Shown here: positions 42,413 through 50,760 of the stretch, piece after piece
How positions within the stretch are numbered: the stretch's first letter is position 1
Layout of the letters: each line of letters starts with the position of its first letter
DNA from: Candidatus Aminicenantota bacterium
Lineage (GTDB): Bacteria > Acidobacteriota > Aminicenantia > Aminicenantales > Aminicenantaceae
Direction: 5' to 3'
DNA length: 64,000 nucleotides
Assembly (NCBI GenBank): GCA_016927475.1
Contig: JAFGMO010000013.1
Span: forward strand, 35,150 to 99,149
The notes under the pieces: model-generated
What the model saw: the letters and a program-made list of their open reading frames with translations, nothing else
Database searches by the model: none
Told to the model about the DNA's origin: nothing
Made by a program: the position numbers and the translations under genes

Positions 42413-43849
42413 TCAATCGCTTGCAAGAAAAGGAACGGATAATCGCGAAACTGTTTTTTCTTTTCCCAACAGCTCGAGCACTTCAAAAATCCCTGGACTT
42501 TTGCTTCTCCCCAGAACGAGCATTCGAACTGCATGAATCAAAAGCCCCGCCTTTACTCCTTCCTTCTCCGCCCTAGCTCTAAGGACCTCTTCCGTGTTTC
42601 CGGCATCAAACCGGATCATTTGCTCGAAATCCTTCCGAAGCTCCGCCAAAAGACGCGGAAGCCTGTCATCTGCAAGGTATTTTTCCGCCCCGGCCGGATC
42701 AAACTTGATTTTCGATACTATAAAAGGTTCAATGCCATCGACGAGCTCGATGACGGTTTTAACGCGGGTTTTATACAGGTCTATCAAATGCTTCATCCAT
42801 ATTTTCCCTGGTTGCTTCTCAAATTTTTCCTGCCAAAGGTTGCGTTTTTTTATTATTTTTTTTATGTAGGGAAACATATCTTCAGCCGTCATTTGAGAGA
42901 TAATCAATCCGTTAAGCCATTGGAGTTTAACGGGATCAAATACGGGGCTGGCCTTACTAAGTTTGTCCATGGAAAAGGAGCGATAAAGTTCCTCCAGCGT
43001 AAAAATTTTTTCCTCATCCCCCGGCAACCAATTCATACGGCATAAAAAATTGATAAGGCTCAAAGAAAAATATCCCTGTTCCCGGAACGCAAGGACTGAG
43101 GTCACTCCATGCCTTTTGCTGAGCTTTTTTTTGTCCGGCCCCAAAATGAGAGCTTGATGGGCAAACCTCGGTGACAATGATCCAAAAGCTTTATACAGAA
43201 GGATCTGTTTGGGTGTGTTCGATATATGGTCGTCCCCTCTTATAATATGACTGATCTTTTGGAGAATATCATCAACAACCACGGAAAGATGGTATGTAGG
43301 CAGCCCATCCCGCCTGAGAAGCACAAAATCTTCGATAGTATCCGCATTCACGGAAATGGAACCGTGAAGCATATCTTCGTAAGAAACACGTCCTCCCCTA
43401 ACCTTGAAACGTATGGCTCGCGACCGGCCTTCATCTTCATACCTCTTCCTTTCTTTTGAGGAAAGAAAGCGGCAGTGCCTGTCGTATCCCCATATTTTTT
43501 CATCATGATGCCGGCTTTTCTTTCGCTCTTCTATTTCTTCCGGCAAACAATAGCATGGATAAGCATGTCCGTTCCGAACAAGCTCTTCAGCTTTTTCACG
43601 GTAAAGATCCAGCCTTTCGGATTGAAAAACCGGGCCCTCATCCCAGTTCAGCCCCAACCATTGAAGTCCCTCCAGAATGGCGCGGCTCATCTCCCCGGAA
43701 GAGCGTTCTACATCTGTATCCTCGATTCTCAAGACAAACACTCCTCCAAAATGCCGGGCAAAAAGCCAATTATAAAGAGCCGTCCTTGCGGCACCGACAT
43801 GTAAATAACCGGTCGGACTGGGAGCAAACCGGACCCGAATCTTATTCAT
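42413..43849 (-). CDS. gltX: Glutamyl-tRNA synthetase
   Basis: A 478-residue class Ib synthetase. FAPSPTGYLHVGAARTALYNW carries the HIGH-type motif (core SPTGYLHVGAARTAL), VLRIEDTDVERS follows, and the KMSKS loop is KKLSKRHGVTSV. The glutamate-charging form is supported by the bacterial-type anticodon domain (C-terminal third) and by DRLPRLL. A zinc-binding Cys set is partly kept (CYCLPEEI..CRF). No glutamine synthetase-like duplicate is nearby. It is convergent with the kinase gene. The next gene (43901) ends 51 bp upstream of its start on the same strand, so it may be in one transcript. Confidence 0.96.
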   Translation of the reverse strand: MNKIRVRFAPSPTGYLHVGAARTALYNWLFARHFGGVFVLRIEDTDVERSSGEMSRAILEGLQWLGLNWDEGPVFQSERLDLYREKAEELVRNGHAYPCYCLPEEIEERKKSRHHDEKIWGYDRHCRFLSSKERKRYEDEGRSRAIRFKVRGGRVSYEDMLHGSISVNADTIEDFVLLRRDGLPTYHLSVVVDDILQKISHIIRGDDHISNTPKQILLYKAFGSLSPRFAHQALILGPDKKKLSKRHGVTSVLAFREQGYFSLSLINFLCRMNWLPGDEEKIFTLEELYRSFSMDKLSKASPVFDPVKLQWLNGLIISQMTAEDMFPYIKKIIKKRNLWQEKFEKQPGKIWMKHLIDLYKTRVKTVIELVDGIEPFIVSKIKFDPAGAEKYLADDRLPRLLAELRKDFEQMIRFDAGNTEEVLRARAEKEGVKAGLLIHAVRMLVLGRSKSPGIFEVLELLGKEKTVSRLSVPFLASD

Positions 43850-43900
43850 AAAAAAACGTCACCTTTCACATGTAAACCGGCCGAATGCGCAAAAAGCCGG

Positions 43901-44758
43901 TTACCTTTTTCTGAAGCGTGGGAACATTTTCTCGTAACAGTCCCAGTTTATCTTATAATTAACACGGGAAAAGGCTTCCCTTCGCTTTTCTTCATATTTT
44001 TTGGAAGTAAAATACTCCTTTAAGGACTGTGAAAAGGGATAAACCTGTTCCTCGGCCTTCCATTCATACATCCTTCCTTCCTTGTCTTGCAGACAATTCA
44101 GGTAGACAATCCAGGCTAAATCCTTGAAATGGACCTTCTTGAACAAACGGTGAATGGCGGCGACTTCGGCTTCCTTTTCCGGATTAACAAATATGAATCC
44201 CCGGGAAAATAAGACGGCGTTGTGAAAATATGCGGGAAAAGCCAACAGTCCATCCTTTTTCAGTAAACGTCCCAGGTAAACAAAAAGGTCTAAAATTTTA
44301 CGTCCAAGGCTTAAACCCGGATATTTTTGTCCGGGAAGCGGTGATCTATTTGCTGTAAAATCCTTCAAAGGATTCTGAAGAGTCAACCAATCAAGGATCA
44401 AAAATTCAGATTTCGGAAAATTCAGTCCAGTCGGTTTTTTTGGTTGAAAAACACCTTCCCTGATCTTCAGATCGACAATCATGTTCTCCGGTTCTTTATT
44501 TTTATAATAAATCCGAAACCTCTGCAGGGGAAACTGTGAGGAATCCAGATCATAATCCAGAGGCCAAAGCTTTCTTTTTTGGGCATCCCGGGTAAAATTC
44601 CTCTTTTCCATAACCGTATAGACCTCCTGGAGAGAAAATTTTCCTAGAAAAAGGGTTGTCCAACCTTTTTTTACGGCCAGATCTCCAAAAAGGTCCTCAT
44701 TGCCGAAAAGGGGTTCGTTTTTGATAAGCTGCAAATTTTTATAAAGAGGTTTTTTCAT
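43901..44758 (-). CDS. Conserved protein of unknown function
   Basis: A 285-residue soluble protein I cannot assign to a named family. It is rich in aromatic and basic residues. The central stretch has LILDWLTLQNPLKDF followed by SPLPGQKYPGLSLGRKILDLF (core LPGQKYPGLSLG), then AYFHNAVLFSRGFIFVNPE near 175-195, which resembles the strand-helix segments of acyltransferase-like folds. No signal peptide, Cys cluster or nucleotide motif is seen. It lies upstream of gltX on the reverse strand and is divergent from rpmE. Its own promoter (44789-44817) is strong. A protein- or tRNA-linked role is conceivable from position only. Confidence 0.6.
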   Translation of the reverse strand: MKKPLYKNLQLIKNEPLFGNEDLFGDLAVKKGWTTLFLGKFSLQEVYTVMEKRNFTRDAQKRKLWPLDYDLDSSQFPLQRFRIYYKNKEPENMIVDLKIREGVFQPKKPTGLNFPKSEFLILDWLTLQNPLKDFTANRSPLPGQKYPGLSLGRKILDLFVYLGRLLKKDGLLAFPAYFHNAVLFSRGFIFVNPEKEAEVAAIHRLFKKVHFKDLAWIVYLNCLQDKEGRMYEWKAEEQVYPFSQSLKEYFTSKKYEEKRREAFSRVNYKINWDCYEKMFPRFRKR

Positions 44759-44788
44759 ATCTTCTGTTCCTCTGCTTTTTCCTCCAAA

Positions 44789-44817
44789 ATTTTATGTTAT
44801 TTACAGCGATAAAACAA
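44789..44817 (-). promoter_or_regulatory. Promoter of the unknown gene at 43901-44758
   Basis: Reverse strand TTGTTT (44817-44812), a 17-nt spacer, and TAAAAT (44794-44789). AGGA lies before the ATG. Confidence 0.5.
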
Positions 44818-44840
44818 GCCGCGGCAAGGCCGGGTATCTT

Positions 44841-44867
44841 TTAACTGTTCCCTGTTTCTGCTATAAT
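44841..44867 (+). promoter_or_regulatory. rpmE promoter with extended -10
   Basis: A perfect TATAAT (44862-44867) preceded by TGC, an extended -10. The -35 is weak (TTTAAC or TTAACT near 44840-44846). The expected start near 44874 is just before the SD AAGGAG, so the leader is very short. Confidence 0.6.
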
Positions 44868-44892
44868 TAGAGCCCGATAAGGAGACGAAGAA

Positions 44893-45096
44893 ATGAAGAA
44901 AGGAATTCATCCCGAATATGGTGAATGTACGGTAACATGCGCCTGTGGTAATACCTTTAAAACACGATCGACAAAAAAGGAGATCAGGGTGGAAATCTGC
45001 TCTCAGTGTCATCCTTTTTTCACCGGTAAACAAAAATTCGTCGACAGTGCCGGCCGTGTTGATAAATTTAAGAAAAAATACGGCGATATCACCTAG
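44893..45096 (+). CDS. rpmE: 50S ribosomal protein bL31
   Basis: A 67-residue ribosomal protein that bridges the large and small subunits. It is the zinc-binding (C+) form: C16, C18, C36 and C39 in VTCACGNTF and [13 protein letters not shown]. The C-terminal block [17 protein letters not shown] is typical. SD AAGGAG is 8 nt before the ATG. It is followed by a dispersed-repeat arm directly at the stop codon. prfA begins 226 bp downstream, an rpmE-prfA-prmC arrangement common in bacteria. Confidence 0.97.
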   Translation: MKKGIHPEYGECTVTCACGNTFKTRSTKKEIRVEICSQCHPFFTGKQKFVDSAGRVDKFKKKYGDIT

Positions 45097-45112
45097 ACTG
45101 TATTATTCATGA
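45096..45112. repeat. Dispersed repeat, copy f (single arm)
   Basis: GACTGTATTATTCATGA begins at the last base of the rpmE stop codon. The rest of the 226-bp gap to prfA shows nothing else I can name. Confidence 0.5.
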
Positions 45113-45322
45113 GCCTAAGGGTCAGCGGGGACAACAAAGCTTTCAGGAGAAATCCTTTAAGCTTTATATTTTTCCAAGAAAAAATAAGCCCGGCAATCTC
45201 GCTGGCTAACAAGTGATCGTGGCAATCCCTCGTATGCAATGATATTTTTTGCGATGACTATATGGCCCAGGAAATATCATAAAATAGTAACCACAACAAA
45301 ACCATAGCTCAGGGTGGTCATC

Positions 45323-46405
45323 ATGCACCAAGAACTGGAAAAAATAAGGGAAAAATATCTTAAACTCACAAATATGCTTTCTGACCCCGCCCTGCTTTCC
45401 CATCCCCAAAACCTCAAAAAGTTTGCCAAAGAACGGGCGGAAATCGAGCCCATCGTAAAAAAATATGAAGAATACCAGAAGATTCAAAAGGCCATCATGG
45501 AATCTCAGGATATTCTCGAAGAACAGACTTCCGACGATGAATTGAAGAAACTTGCCCTGGAAGAACTGAACGAACTTCAACCCCGGGAAAAAAAGGTCAT
45601 CGATGAGCTTAAGTTTCTTCTTCTTCCTAAAGATCCCAACGACGATAAAAACGTCTTTCTGGAAATTAGGGCCGGAGCCGGAGGAGATGAAGCTTCGCTC
45701 TTTGCCCAGGATCTTTTCCGCATGTACTCGCGTTATGCTGAACGGAAAAAATGGAAAACCGATGTTATGAACACTAGTATTTCACCCATCGGGGGTTTCA
45801 AAGAAATAATCCTTAATATTCAAGGAACCAAGGTTTATGGATGCTTGAAATATGAAAGCGGCGTTCACCGCGTGCAAAGAGTGCCTCAGACAGAAGCCGG
45901 GGGCCGCATCCATACATCAACCGTAACCGTCGCCGTTCTTCCTGAAGCCGAGGAAGTGGACTTGAAGATAGATCCCAAGGAACTGAAAATAGAAGCCTTT
46001 GGTGCCTCAGGTCCCGGCGGACAGAACGTCAATCGTAATTATACGGCCATTCGCGTTACCCATATACCTTCAGGCATGGTGGTCTCTTGTCAGGATGAAA
46101 AATCGCAGCACAGAAATAAGGAAAAGGCCCTGCGAATCCTTCGCTCCCGGCTCCTGGATGCAGCGGAAGAGGAACAGCAAGAAAAAATCGCTAAAGACAG
46201 AAAATCCCAGGTAGGCAGCGGTAAAAGAAGCGAAAAAATCCGGACCTATAATTTTCCTCAATCCAGAATCACAGACCACCGTATCAACCTGACCCTGCAT
46301 AAACTCGATGAAATACTTGATGGTGAACTTGATCCCATCATTAACAAACTTTCTTCTTACTATCAGGCCGAGGTGCTCTCAAAAAAAAACCATTCCTTTG
46401 ATTGA
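45323..46405 (+). CDS. prfA: Peptide chain release factor 1
   Basis: A 360-residue class I release factor recognising UAA and UAG. The catalytic GGQ lies in GASGPGGQNVNRNYTAIR (core SGPGGQNVN), and the stop-codon-reading loop in RVQRVPQTEAGGRIHTS (core RVPQTEAGGRIHTS) fits the PxT pattern of RF1 rather than SPF of RF2. In E. coli the triplet is PAT; here it is PQT. ATG 45323 (MHQELEKI) has AGGGTGG just upstream; an in-frame GTG at 45314 lies inside that site. prmC, which methylates the GGQ glutamine, starts 11 bp downstream. Confidence 0.95.
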   Translation: MHQELEKIREKYLKLTNMLSDPALLSHPQNLKKFAKERAEIEPIVKKYEEYQKIQKAIMESQDILEEQTSDDELKKLALEELNELQPREKKVIDELKFLLLPKDPNDDKNVFLEIRAGAGGDEASLFAQDLFRMYSRYAERKKWKTDVMNTSISPIGGFKEIILNIQGTKVYGCLKYESGVHRVQRVPQTEAGGRIHTSTVTVAVLPEAEEVDLKIDPKELKIEAFGASGPGGQNVNRNYTAIRVTHIPSGMVVSCQDEKSQHRNKEKALRILRSRLLDAAEEEQQEKIAKDRKSQVGSGKRSEKIRTYNFPQSRITDHRINLTLHKLDEILDGELDPIINKLSSYYQAEVLSKKNHSFD

Positions 46406-46416
46406 GGAAATTTTCC

Positions 46417-47259
46417 ATGCCCCTTGTCGAAAACCTGATAGAAGAAGGCCGGCGTATTTTATCAGATATGCCCCAAGCCCGCCGTGAAGCCCATATATTG
46501 CTTACGGCGTCCACTCATCTGTCTGAAGCTGAACTGTTCGCACATCCTGAAAAAAAGATCAGTACCGGTCAGGCCATACGGTTCCGGCACATGCTTAATC
46601 AACGCCGAAAAAACAAACCCCTTGCCTATATCATTGGCAGGAGCGAATTTTGGTCTCTTTCTTTCCAAGTCAATAAAAATGTTTTGATCCCCCGGCCCGA
46701 AACTGAATGTCTCGTTGAAAAAGCCCTTTCTGTTTTACCTGAAAACCCGGGCATCTTGGCAGACATAGGAACCGGATGTGGAAACCTGGCAGTTGTCCTT
46801 GCTCTGGAAAGGCCTCAGGCGGTGATATATGCTACGGACATATCGATGAAGGCCCTACGGACGGCAAAACAAAACGCCCGATGTCTCGGCGCTGAGCACA
46901 TCAAATTTCAAAAAGGCCGCCTCTTTGAACCTTTAGACCGCCTGCATCCAAAAATCCTCTTCGACCTTATCATATCCAACCCCCCTTATGTCTCATACAG
47001 CGACTGGCATAACCTTCCCGACGAGGTCAGAAATCACGAACCCCGATCAGCCCTCCTGGCGGGAACTTCCGGAACGGAAATTCTTGAAAAACTGATAAAG
47101 GGCTGCCCTTTGTATCTGAAAAAAGGAGGCCGTGTCCTCTTTGAGATTGGATACGGGCAGGAAAAGAAAATTCAGGCTCTCTTTGGCAAAGAATGGAATA
47201 ATGTTTCCATTCATCCCGATTACAAGGGAATCCCCCGTATTGTAAGCGCTGTTTTATGA
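46417..47259 (+). CDS. prmC: Release factor glutamine methyltransferase
   Basis: A 280-residue SAM methyltransferase with the helical N-terminal domain of PrmC (1-75) and a Rossmann domain. SAM motif I is DIGTGCGNLAVVLAL (core DIGTGCGNLA), and the N5-glutamine catalytic motif is LIISNPPYVSYSDW (NPPY). LIPRPETECLVE is the PrmC linker. ATG 46417 is chosen because GAGGA lies 8 nt upstream; an in-frame TTG at 46402 precedes the SD. It follows its substrate gene prfA by 11 bp. Confidence 0.93.
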   Translation: MPLVENLIEEGRRILSDMPQARREAHILLTASTHLSEAELFAHPEKKISTGQAIRFRHMLNQRRKNKPLAYIIGRSEFWSLSFQVNKNVLIPRPETECLVEKALSVLPENPGILADIGTGCGNLAVVLALERPQAVIYATDISMKALRTAKQNARCLGAEHIKFQKGRLFEPLDRLHPKILFDLIISNPPYVSYSDWHNLPDEVRNHEPRSALLAGTSGTEILEKLIKGCPLYLKKGGRVLFEIGYGQEKKIQALFGKEWNNVSIHPDYKGIPRIVSAVL

Positions 47260-47280
47260 CGGCGAAGGCTTAAAAACATA

Positions 47281-47880
47281 TCAATAATAAAAAACGGCCC
47301 TCCCCTTATGCACGTGAATATTCCGGATTCCGTAAGGCAGTGTATACCAGTCATCCAGACTTGAAATTTCCATTGGTTCCACCCGTGAAGCGATGGTGAT
47401 GATCATATCCAAAACCATCGGATGGACTGGTTGGCCGTTTAAAAATATTTTTTTCATTTTCATGCGGCCCCGGCCGTTATCCACTTCAAGAAAAGCCTCA
47501 AAATAAATATCCATCTTTGGATTGAGAAAACGGGACAGCTTCTGCCCCTTAAGGTCCAGAAAGATATGACCTTCCAGTATGTTGCCATTGAAAAATTTCA
47601 GCTCCAACTTTTTCATAATCTCCGATTTTTCATGCTCTATCCGGTAGGCAATATAAGAATTGAACTCGCTCTCTTTGATAACTATCTCCCTCAGTGCTCC
47701 CTTTTCCGGTAATGTTCCGGCCGCCTGAATATGCCTTATAGCCTCAAAAACCTTCCGTGCCTCGGAAAGCGAATAATCCAGCGGGGCAGTCTCTGATAAA
47801 GAAACCAGGAAAGCCACTGCCAAAACCACAGCGGCCGTCCCCAACCCTTTTTTTCTTCCGGCCAAAAAGTCCAAGCTCAT
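47281..47880 (-). CDS. Uncharacterised exported or membrane-anchored protein
   Basis: A 199-residue protein with an N-terminal hydrophobic segment (about residues 13-30: TAAVVLAVAFLVSLS) after a basic start, thus a signal anchor or signal peptide. The rest is mixed alpha-beta, with ESEFNSYIAYRIEHE in the middle and repeated paired strands (LEGHIFLDLKGQ, DIYFEAFLEVDNGRGRMK), reminiscent of lipid-binding or YpmS-like folds; this likeness is weak. It overlaps the DegT aminotransferase gene by 4 bp and is co-translated with it. The function is unknown. Confidence 0.65.
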   Translation of the reverse strand: MSLDFLAGRKKGLGTAAVVLAVAFLVSLSETAPLDYSLSEARKVFEAIRHIQAAGTLPEKGALREIVIKESEFNSYIAYRIEHEKSEIMKKLELKFFNGNILEGHIFLDLKGQKLSRFLNPKMDIYFEAFLEVDNGRGRMKMKKIFLNGQPVHPMVLDMIITIASRVEPMEISSLDDWYTLPYGIRNIHVHKGRAVFYY

Positions 47881-48851
47881 TTTTCAATCCCCTTATAATA
47901 AATGGGGACACACCAGTGGTTTTTGGCAATCCATTCGCAACCGGGCAGTTTTTCCTTGCGCCTGAGTAAAAAATGACAGGGAGTATCATAAACTTTCCCG
48001 GTGGAATTTTCGATGGGATCAAAAACAATATATTTATAAAATCCCGACGTCATACCTTTGGGAAAACGAACACGACGGGGAAAACGCTTGTTGAGAACAC
48101 GTTCCGCATAGTTTTTCTTCCAGGCAACAATATCGTCAAGCCTGTCAACCTGGACACATCCGATGGCAGCCGTAAACTCGCTCATCCTGAAGTTCGAACC
48201 TTCCACTTTATAATCGGGTTTCCCGTAATTACGATATTTCCGGGCAAATTCAATCAGTCCTCTGTTTTGGCTTACCAACATTCCGCCTTCACCCGTAGTG
48301 ATGGTTTTTGTGGCATAAAAAGAATAAATCCCTGCATCACCCCATGTCCCTGCTCTTTTATTTTTCCAGATCGCTCCATGGGCGTGGGCACAATCTTCCA
48401 GAAGAATAATCTTTCTTTTCTTACACATTTCGGCAATCTTTTCTACATGAAAGGAGATATGTCCCCCGATATGGACCAAAAAAACCGCTTCAGGCCGGTG
48501 AATCTCGATCTTTTCTTTAAGGTCTTCCGGATCGATACATAAATCATCCTTACCACAATCAACAAATTCTACTCTTGCTCCCGCTTTTATAATGCTCAAG
48601 GGAGTTGCCATGAATGTGTTGGAGGGACAAAGAACGGTTTTACCTTTCAAACCGAAATAGTCGAGGGAGGCCGCCGCAGCCCCGGACCATCCGGAAAAAG
48701 CCACAGACGGGATACCACAATATTTTTCCCACTTTTCCTCGAACAAGGAAGTAAATTTCCCTTCCGTCCACTGATGAGAGGTAAAAATTTCTCTCCACAT
48801 CCGCTGAAGTTTCAGACTGTCTTCCATTTCAAAACCGATCGTGAATTTCAC
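47877..48851 (-). CDS. DegT/DnrJ/EryC1/StrS-family sugar aminotransferase
   Basis: A 324-residue PLP enzyme of the sugar-nucleotide aminotransferase family. The PLP-bearing Lys is in SFYATKTITTGEGGM (core YATKTITTGEGG), the Asp that contacts the ring nitrogen is in LEDCAHAHGAIW, and SGWSGAAAASLDYF is the phosphate loop. It is shorter than usual (about 370-400 residues), mainly at the C terminus. It likely aminates a nucleotide-activated keto sugar for a surface polysaccharide; the exact sugar cannot be told. It lies near the exopolysaccharide genes at 50.8-56.4 kb, and overlaps the next gene by 4 bp. Confidence 0.88.
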   Translation of the reverse strand: MKFTIGFEMEDSLKLQRMWREIFTSHQWTEGKFTSLFEEKWEKYCGIPSVAFSGWSGAAAASLDYFGLKGKTVLCPSNTFMATPLSIIKAGARVEFVDCGKDDLCIDPEDLKEKIEIHRPEAVFLVHIGGHISFHVEKIAEMCKKRKIILLEDCAHAHGAIWKNKRAGTWGDAGIYSFYATKTITTGEGGMLVSQNRGLIEFARKYRNYGKPDYKVEGSNFRMSEFTAAIGCVQVDRLDDIVAWKKNYAERVLNKRFPRRVRFPKGMTSGFYKYIVFDPIENSTGKVYDTPCHFLLRRKEKLPGCEWIAKNHWCVPIYYKGIEK

Positions 48852-49106
48852 GAATTCTTCCCCTTTCCATAATGCAAGATTCTCTCTTTTTCCAAATTTT
48901 TTATCATAGATTTTTTCATCGCTTCAATAATATTTTTTGTCACATTGAGGATACAACCAAAAACGACAAAACGGATAGTCATCATGAAAAATTCGGCGGA
49001 AAAGGTCAAGGGAAAATTATTCTCTAAAAAAAGCCTTTTTGTGAGGAATCAATGACCGTGAAGAAGAACTCCCCCTATCCTTCACTTGCGAGGCGACAGT
49101 CAGGAT

Positions 49107-49940
49107 TTAGTGTCTGAAAGGTGAGACCTCAGGTTCTTCTTCCGGCTTTTTGATGATGGAAATGATAGCCGCACTGCCGGCAAGAACGCTGGCAACACCG
49201 CATGGCGTAATGAAGAAAGCGAAAATGCTTTTTTTCTTATGCACTAAATAGACAAAATCATCTATCCGGACAGGATCCTTTACTTCCACAACAAAAACAT
49301 TTCCTGCAATAATCTCATCCACTTCTTCCAACTTAGGAACGTAATCCGGTGGAATATTCCCTTGTGTATTTTCTGCAGGAGAAGTAACATCCACAAACAG
49401 CTTTTCAACTTTCTGGTAGAAATCGGTATAAAGGCTTTTAAAACGAATGTTGTCTCCCTTATGCAATGTCCCCTCTTCGATGAAAATCCACGCCATATTG
49501 TTGGCAATATCATACTTGAGGACATATCCTATTCTGACTTCATTCTTGGGAGGAAGGTCTTCGCTCACATAAGGTTTTTCAGCGGGATCCGATAAAGCGA
49601 AAATCACCTGGCCTGTTTCTCCGGATTTTATGGCAATCAGGTTGTTCGAATTAAAATTGTCGAAAGGAGTGGCAATTCCTGCGACATAAAATCCCTCTTT
49701 TACCCTTGAAATTCTGAAAAATCCGTTGGCGTCCGTTTTTCCGCTTATATAGATAGTTCCATCCGAAAGATTTTTTATTTTTACAATGGCTCCAACAACA
49801 GGTGTTGTTCCATCTTTTTCATAAACATATCCCGTGAGCGTTCCTTCACCGGCTTCTTGCGCTGCAAGATAAGAAAAACCGGCTAGCAGTATAAATGTTA
49901 ATCCAACAAGAAACGGTGATTTCTTTCTCATTTTTTCCAT
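49107..49940 (-). CDS. Exported protein with carboxypeptidase-regulatory-like domain and C-terminal membrane segment
   Basis: A 277-residue protein. A signal peptide (MEKMRKKSPFLVGLT then a hydrophobic run to AAQEA, cleavage near 30) is followed by a carboxypeptidase-regulatory-like Ig fold (about 32-115): GTLTGYVYEKDGTTPVVGA (core TLTGYVYEKDG) and TDANGFFRISRV. A middle region (about 130-225) has no motif I know. A hydrophobic segment (about 240-262: FAFFITPCGVASVLAG) and acidic tail suggest C-terminal anchoring. It probably is an envelope surface protein. A strong reverse-strand promoter (49971-49999) lies upstream, so it is separate from the DegT gene, 255 bp downstream. Confidence 0.75.
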   Translation of the reverse strand: MEKMRKKSPFLVGLTFILLAGFSYLAAQEAGEGTLTGYVYEKDGTTPVVGAIVKIKNLSDGTIYISGKTDANGFFRISRVKEGFYVAGIATPFDNFNSNNLIAIKSGETGQVIFALSDPAEKPYVSEDLPPKNEVRIGYVLKYDIANNMAWIFIEEGTLHKGDNIRFKSLYTDFYQKVEKLFVDVTSPAENTQGNIPPDYVPKLEEVDEIIAGNVFVVEVKDPVRIDDFVYLVHKKKSIFAFFITPCGVASVLAGSAAIISIIKKPEEEPEVSPFRH

Positions 49941-49970
49941 AAATAATCCCTTCTCTAAAATTCTGACTAA

Positions 49971-49999
49971 ATGATATTTACAAACTTATCCTTTGTCAA
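49971..49999 (-). promoter_or_regulatory. Promoter of the envelope protein gene at 49107-49940
   Basis: Reverse strand TTGACA (49999-49994), a 17-nt spacer, and TATCAT (49976-49971). It leaves about 25 nt of leader. Confidence 0.6.
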
Positions 50000-50054
50000 G
50001 AGAAAATATTGCTTGGAGTTCCTCAAGTGACATATAATATTTATATTATCTATT

Positions 50055-50087
50055 GGTGTCGTCCAAATTTATGAATAATGCGGGTTT
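50055..50087. repeat. Dispersed repeat, copy g
   Basis: GGTGTCGTCCAAATTT followed by ATGAATAATGCGGGTTT. The first part matches copy c (GTCGTCCAAATTT), the second is the canonical right arm. It lies between two divergent promoters. Confidence 0.6.
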
Positions 50088-50130
50088 ATAAGATTGGGGC
50101 TCAGCACCAAGGTAAGAGGGCAATTAATGG

Positions 50131-50160
50131 TTGACAGTTTGAGCCATTCTGTGCTTTTAT
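50131..50160 (+). promoter_or_regulatory. Promoter of the small exported protein gene
   Basis: TTGACA (50131-50136), an 18-nt spacer, and TTTTAT (50155-50160) preceded by TGC. The predicted start is near 50167, about 46 nt before the TTG at 50213, and beyond the ATG at 50165, which argues against that ATG as initiator. Confidence 0.5.
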
Positions 50161-50212
50161 CTACATGAGATTTTCAAATGATCACAATAATCCAACAAAA
50201 AAGGGGAGCACA

Positions 50213-50707
50213 TTGAAACATTGCAAACTTTTTCTTCTTTTTGGACTTATTGTTTTTTCCGCCCAGGCAGCCTCCGCATGGAATTTCTCACTGGTCGATT
50301 ACGCCTTCACCACAGATGTTCTGGAAATCATTGACGAAGATTATTTTCAAGTGGAATTTTTCAGCGTTCTCAGTCACAATTCCGGCTGGTCGGCCAGAGT
50401 AGGCTATTACCGCCACCTGGAGGATTCAGACCAGGTATATGCTGATGGTAAAAGGCATTGGGAACTTGGATTTCGATGGCGTTTTTTTTTCATTCAACGA
50501 GCCCCCAACCTTTTCTTCTTGGGTATAGGTTTTGACAACCGTCCCGAAGACAGCACCATAACGCCTACAGCGGAAGCGGGAGTCAACCTCTGCATAAAAC
50601 CCGTTATTCTAAGTGTGATCGGTTTTGCGGGTTATGAATTGCATTGGGAGGGCTCGGGACACCGTTGGATCAAAGGAATAGAGGCAAGAGCGGGTATCTG
50701 TTTTTAA
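50213..50707 (+). CDS. Small exported, probably outer-membrane beta-barrel protein
   Basis: A 164-residue protein. Starting at TTG 50213 (SD AGGGGAG, spacing 5) gives a textbook signal peptide: MKHCK, LFLLFGLIVFS, AQAASA, cleavage near residue 22. An in-frame ATG at 50165 would add 16 polar residues before it and overlaps the predicted transcription start. The mature part has alternating polar/aromatic strands (VEFFSVLSHNSGWSARVGYY, core SGWSARVGYY) and ends in an aromatic Phe (AGICF), as outer-membrane barrels do. I recognise no named family. It stands alone between two envelope regions. Confidence 0.65.
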   Translation: MKHCKLFLLFGLIVFSAQAASAWNFSLVDYAFTTDVLEIIDEDYFQVEFFSVLSHNSGWSARVGYYRHLEDSDQVYADGKRHWELGFRWRFFFIQRAPNLFFLGIGFDNRPEDSTITPTAEAGVNLCIKPVILSVIGFAGYELHWEGSGHRWIKGIEARAGICF

Positions 50708-50760
50708 ACCCGTTCCCGGAAGGTACACCGCAACAAAACAAATAAGATAACCTCCGCGGA

